Positions 25,629-26,196 of a stretch of 26,196 nucleotides of DNA are shown here, piece by piece. Position 1 is the first letter of the stretch; each line of letters begins with the position of its first letter. The position numbers and the translations under genes were made by a program. The stretch spans positions 1 to 26,196 of the forward strand of contig URTU01000015.1 of NCBI GenBank assembly GCA_900550925.1, in the 5' to 3' direction. Source of the DNA: an uncultured Alistipes sp. GTDB taxonomy: Bacteria > Bacteroidota > Bacteroidia > Bacteroidales > Rikenellaceae. A model generated the notes under the pieces. The model ran no database searches and had not been told where the DNA came from. It was given only the letters and a program-made list of their open reading frames with translations.

Positions 25629-26196
25629 ATGGAAAAGATATTGATTCTGGATTTCGGTTCACAGTATACGCAGCTCATCGCACGCCGTGTGCGCGAGCTG
25701 AATGTATATTGCGAAATCCACCCCTACAACAAGATTCCCGACCTGAGCGAGTTCATCGGAGTCATCCTGTCGGGCAGTCCGGCGTCGGTACGCAGTGCCG
25801 ATGCGCCGAAAGTCGACCTGTCGCAGATCAAGGGCCACCTGCCGTTGCTCGGCATATGCTACGGCGCCCAGTATCTGGCACACAACTACGGCGGCGAGGT
25901 GGCTCCGTCCGATACCCGCGAATACGGCCGTGCAATGCTGTGCGTGAACGACGCTTCGGACCCGCTGCTCAAGAAGATGTCCCAGACCTCGCAGGTGTGG
26001 ATGTCGCACGGAGATACCATCGTGCGGGTTCCGGAGAACTACAAGGTCATCGCAAGCACCGAAACGGTCCGCGTAGCCGCATACCATATCGAAGGCGAAG
26101 AGACCTGGGGAATACAGTTTCACCCCGAGGTCTACCACTCGACCGAAGGCAAGGAGTTGCTGCGCAACTTCGTCGTAGGCATCTGCCACGACAGCC
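25629..26196 (+). CDS. guaA: GMP synthase (glutamine-hydrolysing), N-terminal part
   Basis: The 189 visible residues form the class I glutamine amidotransferase domain of GuaA, which supplies ammonia for conversion of XMP to GMP. It begins MEKILILDFGSQYTQLIARRVRE, has GVILSGSPASV (44-54), the nucleophile motif LGICYGAQ with C77, SHGD (126-129) and the catalytic FHPEV with H165 and E167. All three catalytic residues are intact. The ATP-pyrophosphatase and dimerisation domains lie beyond the window. The ATG at 25629 is the family start; no Shine-Dalgarno sequence is evident. It is 82 nt downstream of pheT on the same strand. Confidence 0.95.
   Translation, partial: MEKILILDFGSQYTQLIARRVRELNVYCEIHPYNKIPDLSEFIGVILSGSPASVRSADAPKVDLSQIKGHLPLLGICYGAQYLAHNYGGEVAPSDTREYGRAMLCVNDASDPLLKKMSQTSQVWMSHGDTIVRVPENYKVIASTETVRVAAYHIEGEETWGIQFHPEVYHSTEGKELLRNFVVGICHDS

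Overview
The window looks like a chromosomal segment of a Bacteroidetes bacterium, probably a gut Rikenellaceae such as Alistipes. The grounds are: promoters of the Bacteroidetes type (TAnnTTTG near -7, sometimes with TTG 19-20 nt upstream), few Shine-Dalgarno sequences, a GC-rich coding composition, an OprO/P-type porin beside lipoproteins, and a threonine operon in which an iPGM-like protein replaces classical ThrB. The genus is inference; I saw no rRNA, tRNA, CRISPR array, insertion sequence, integrase or phage gene.

Layout. 1-388 (-): start of a MalY/PatB-type C-S lyase, cut by the window edge, behind a roughly 190-nt leader that holds a possible signal-peptide-like mini-ORF and an 8-bp hairpin. 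840-4860 (-): a compact operon of porin O/P, a lipoprotein with three lamin-tail domains and an exported metallophosphoesterase (ATGA overlap), probably ended by a 21-bp hairpin at 720-768. 5200-6620 (+): two secreted proteins of unknown function that look like diverged tandem paralogs. 6858-7784 (-): an AraC-type regulator divergent from 7967-13505 (+), a complete tripartite RND efflux operon (adaptor lipoprotein, permease, TolC-like channel) closed by a very clear bidirectional terminator. 13707-18674 (-): threonine operon of bifunctional aspartokinase/homoserine dehydrogenase, proposed non-orthologous homoserine kinase and threonine synthase. 18860-20650 (-): lepA (EF4). 20891-22963 (+): lysA followed 12 nt later by an EamA/DMT transporter. 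23083-25546 (+): pheT, broken near its 3' end by a frameshift. 25629-end (+): guaA, cut by the window edge.

How the genes fit together. thrA, the homoserine kinase candidate, thrC and lysA place much of the aspartate-family amino-acid pathway (aspartate to threonine, diaminopimelate to lysine) within 9 kb. The truncated MalY-like C-S lyase could belong to sulfur amino-acid metabolism. The porin/lipoprotein/phosphoesterase set suggests uptake or processing of a phosphate ester at the cell surface. The RND operon and its divergent AraC regulator form a self-contained inducible export module.

Most of the window is ordinary core genome. I did not find a convincing undescribed defence or mobile system. 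The items most worth a second look are the pheT frameshift (error, mutation or recoding), the porin-LTD-phosphoesterase operon, the paired secreted paralogs, the leader structure before the malY-like gene, and the lysA-transporter pair.
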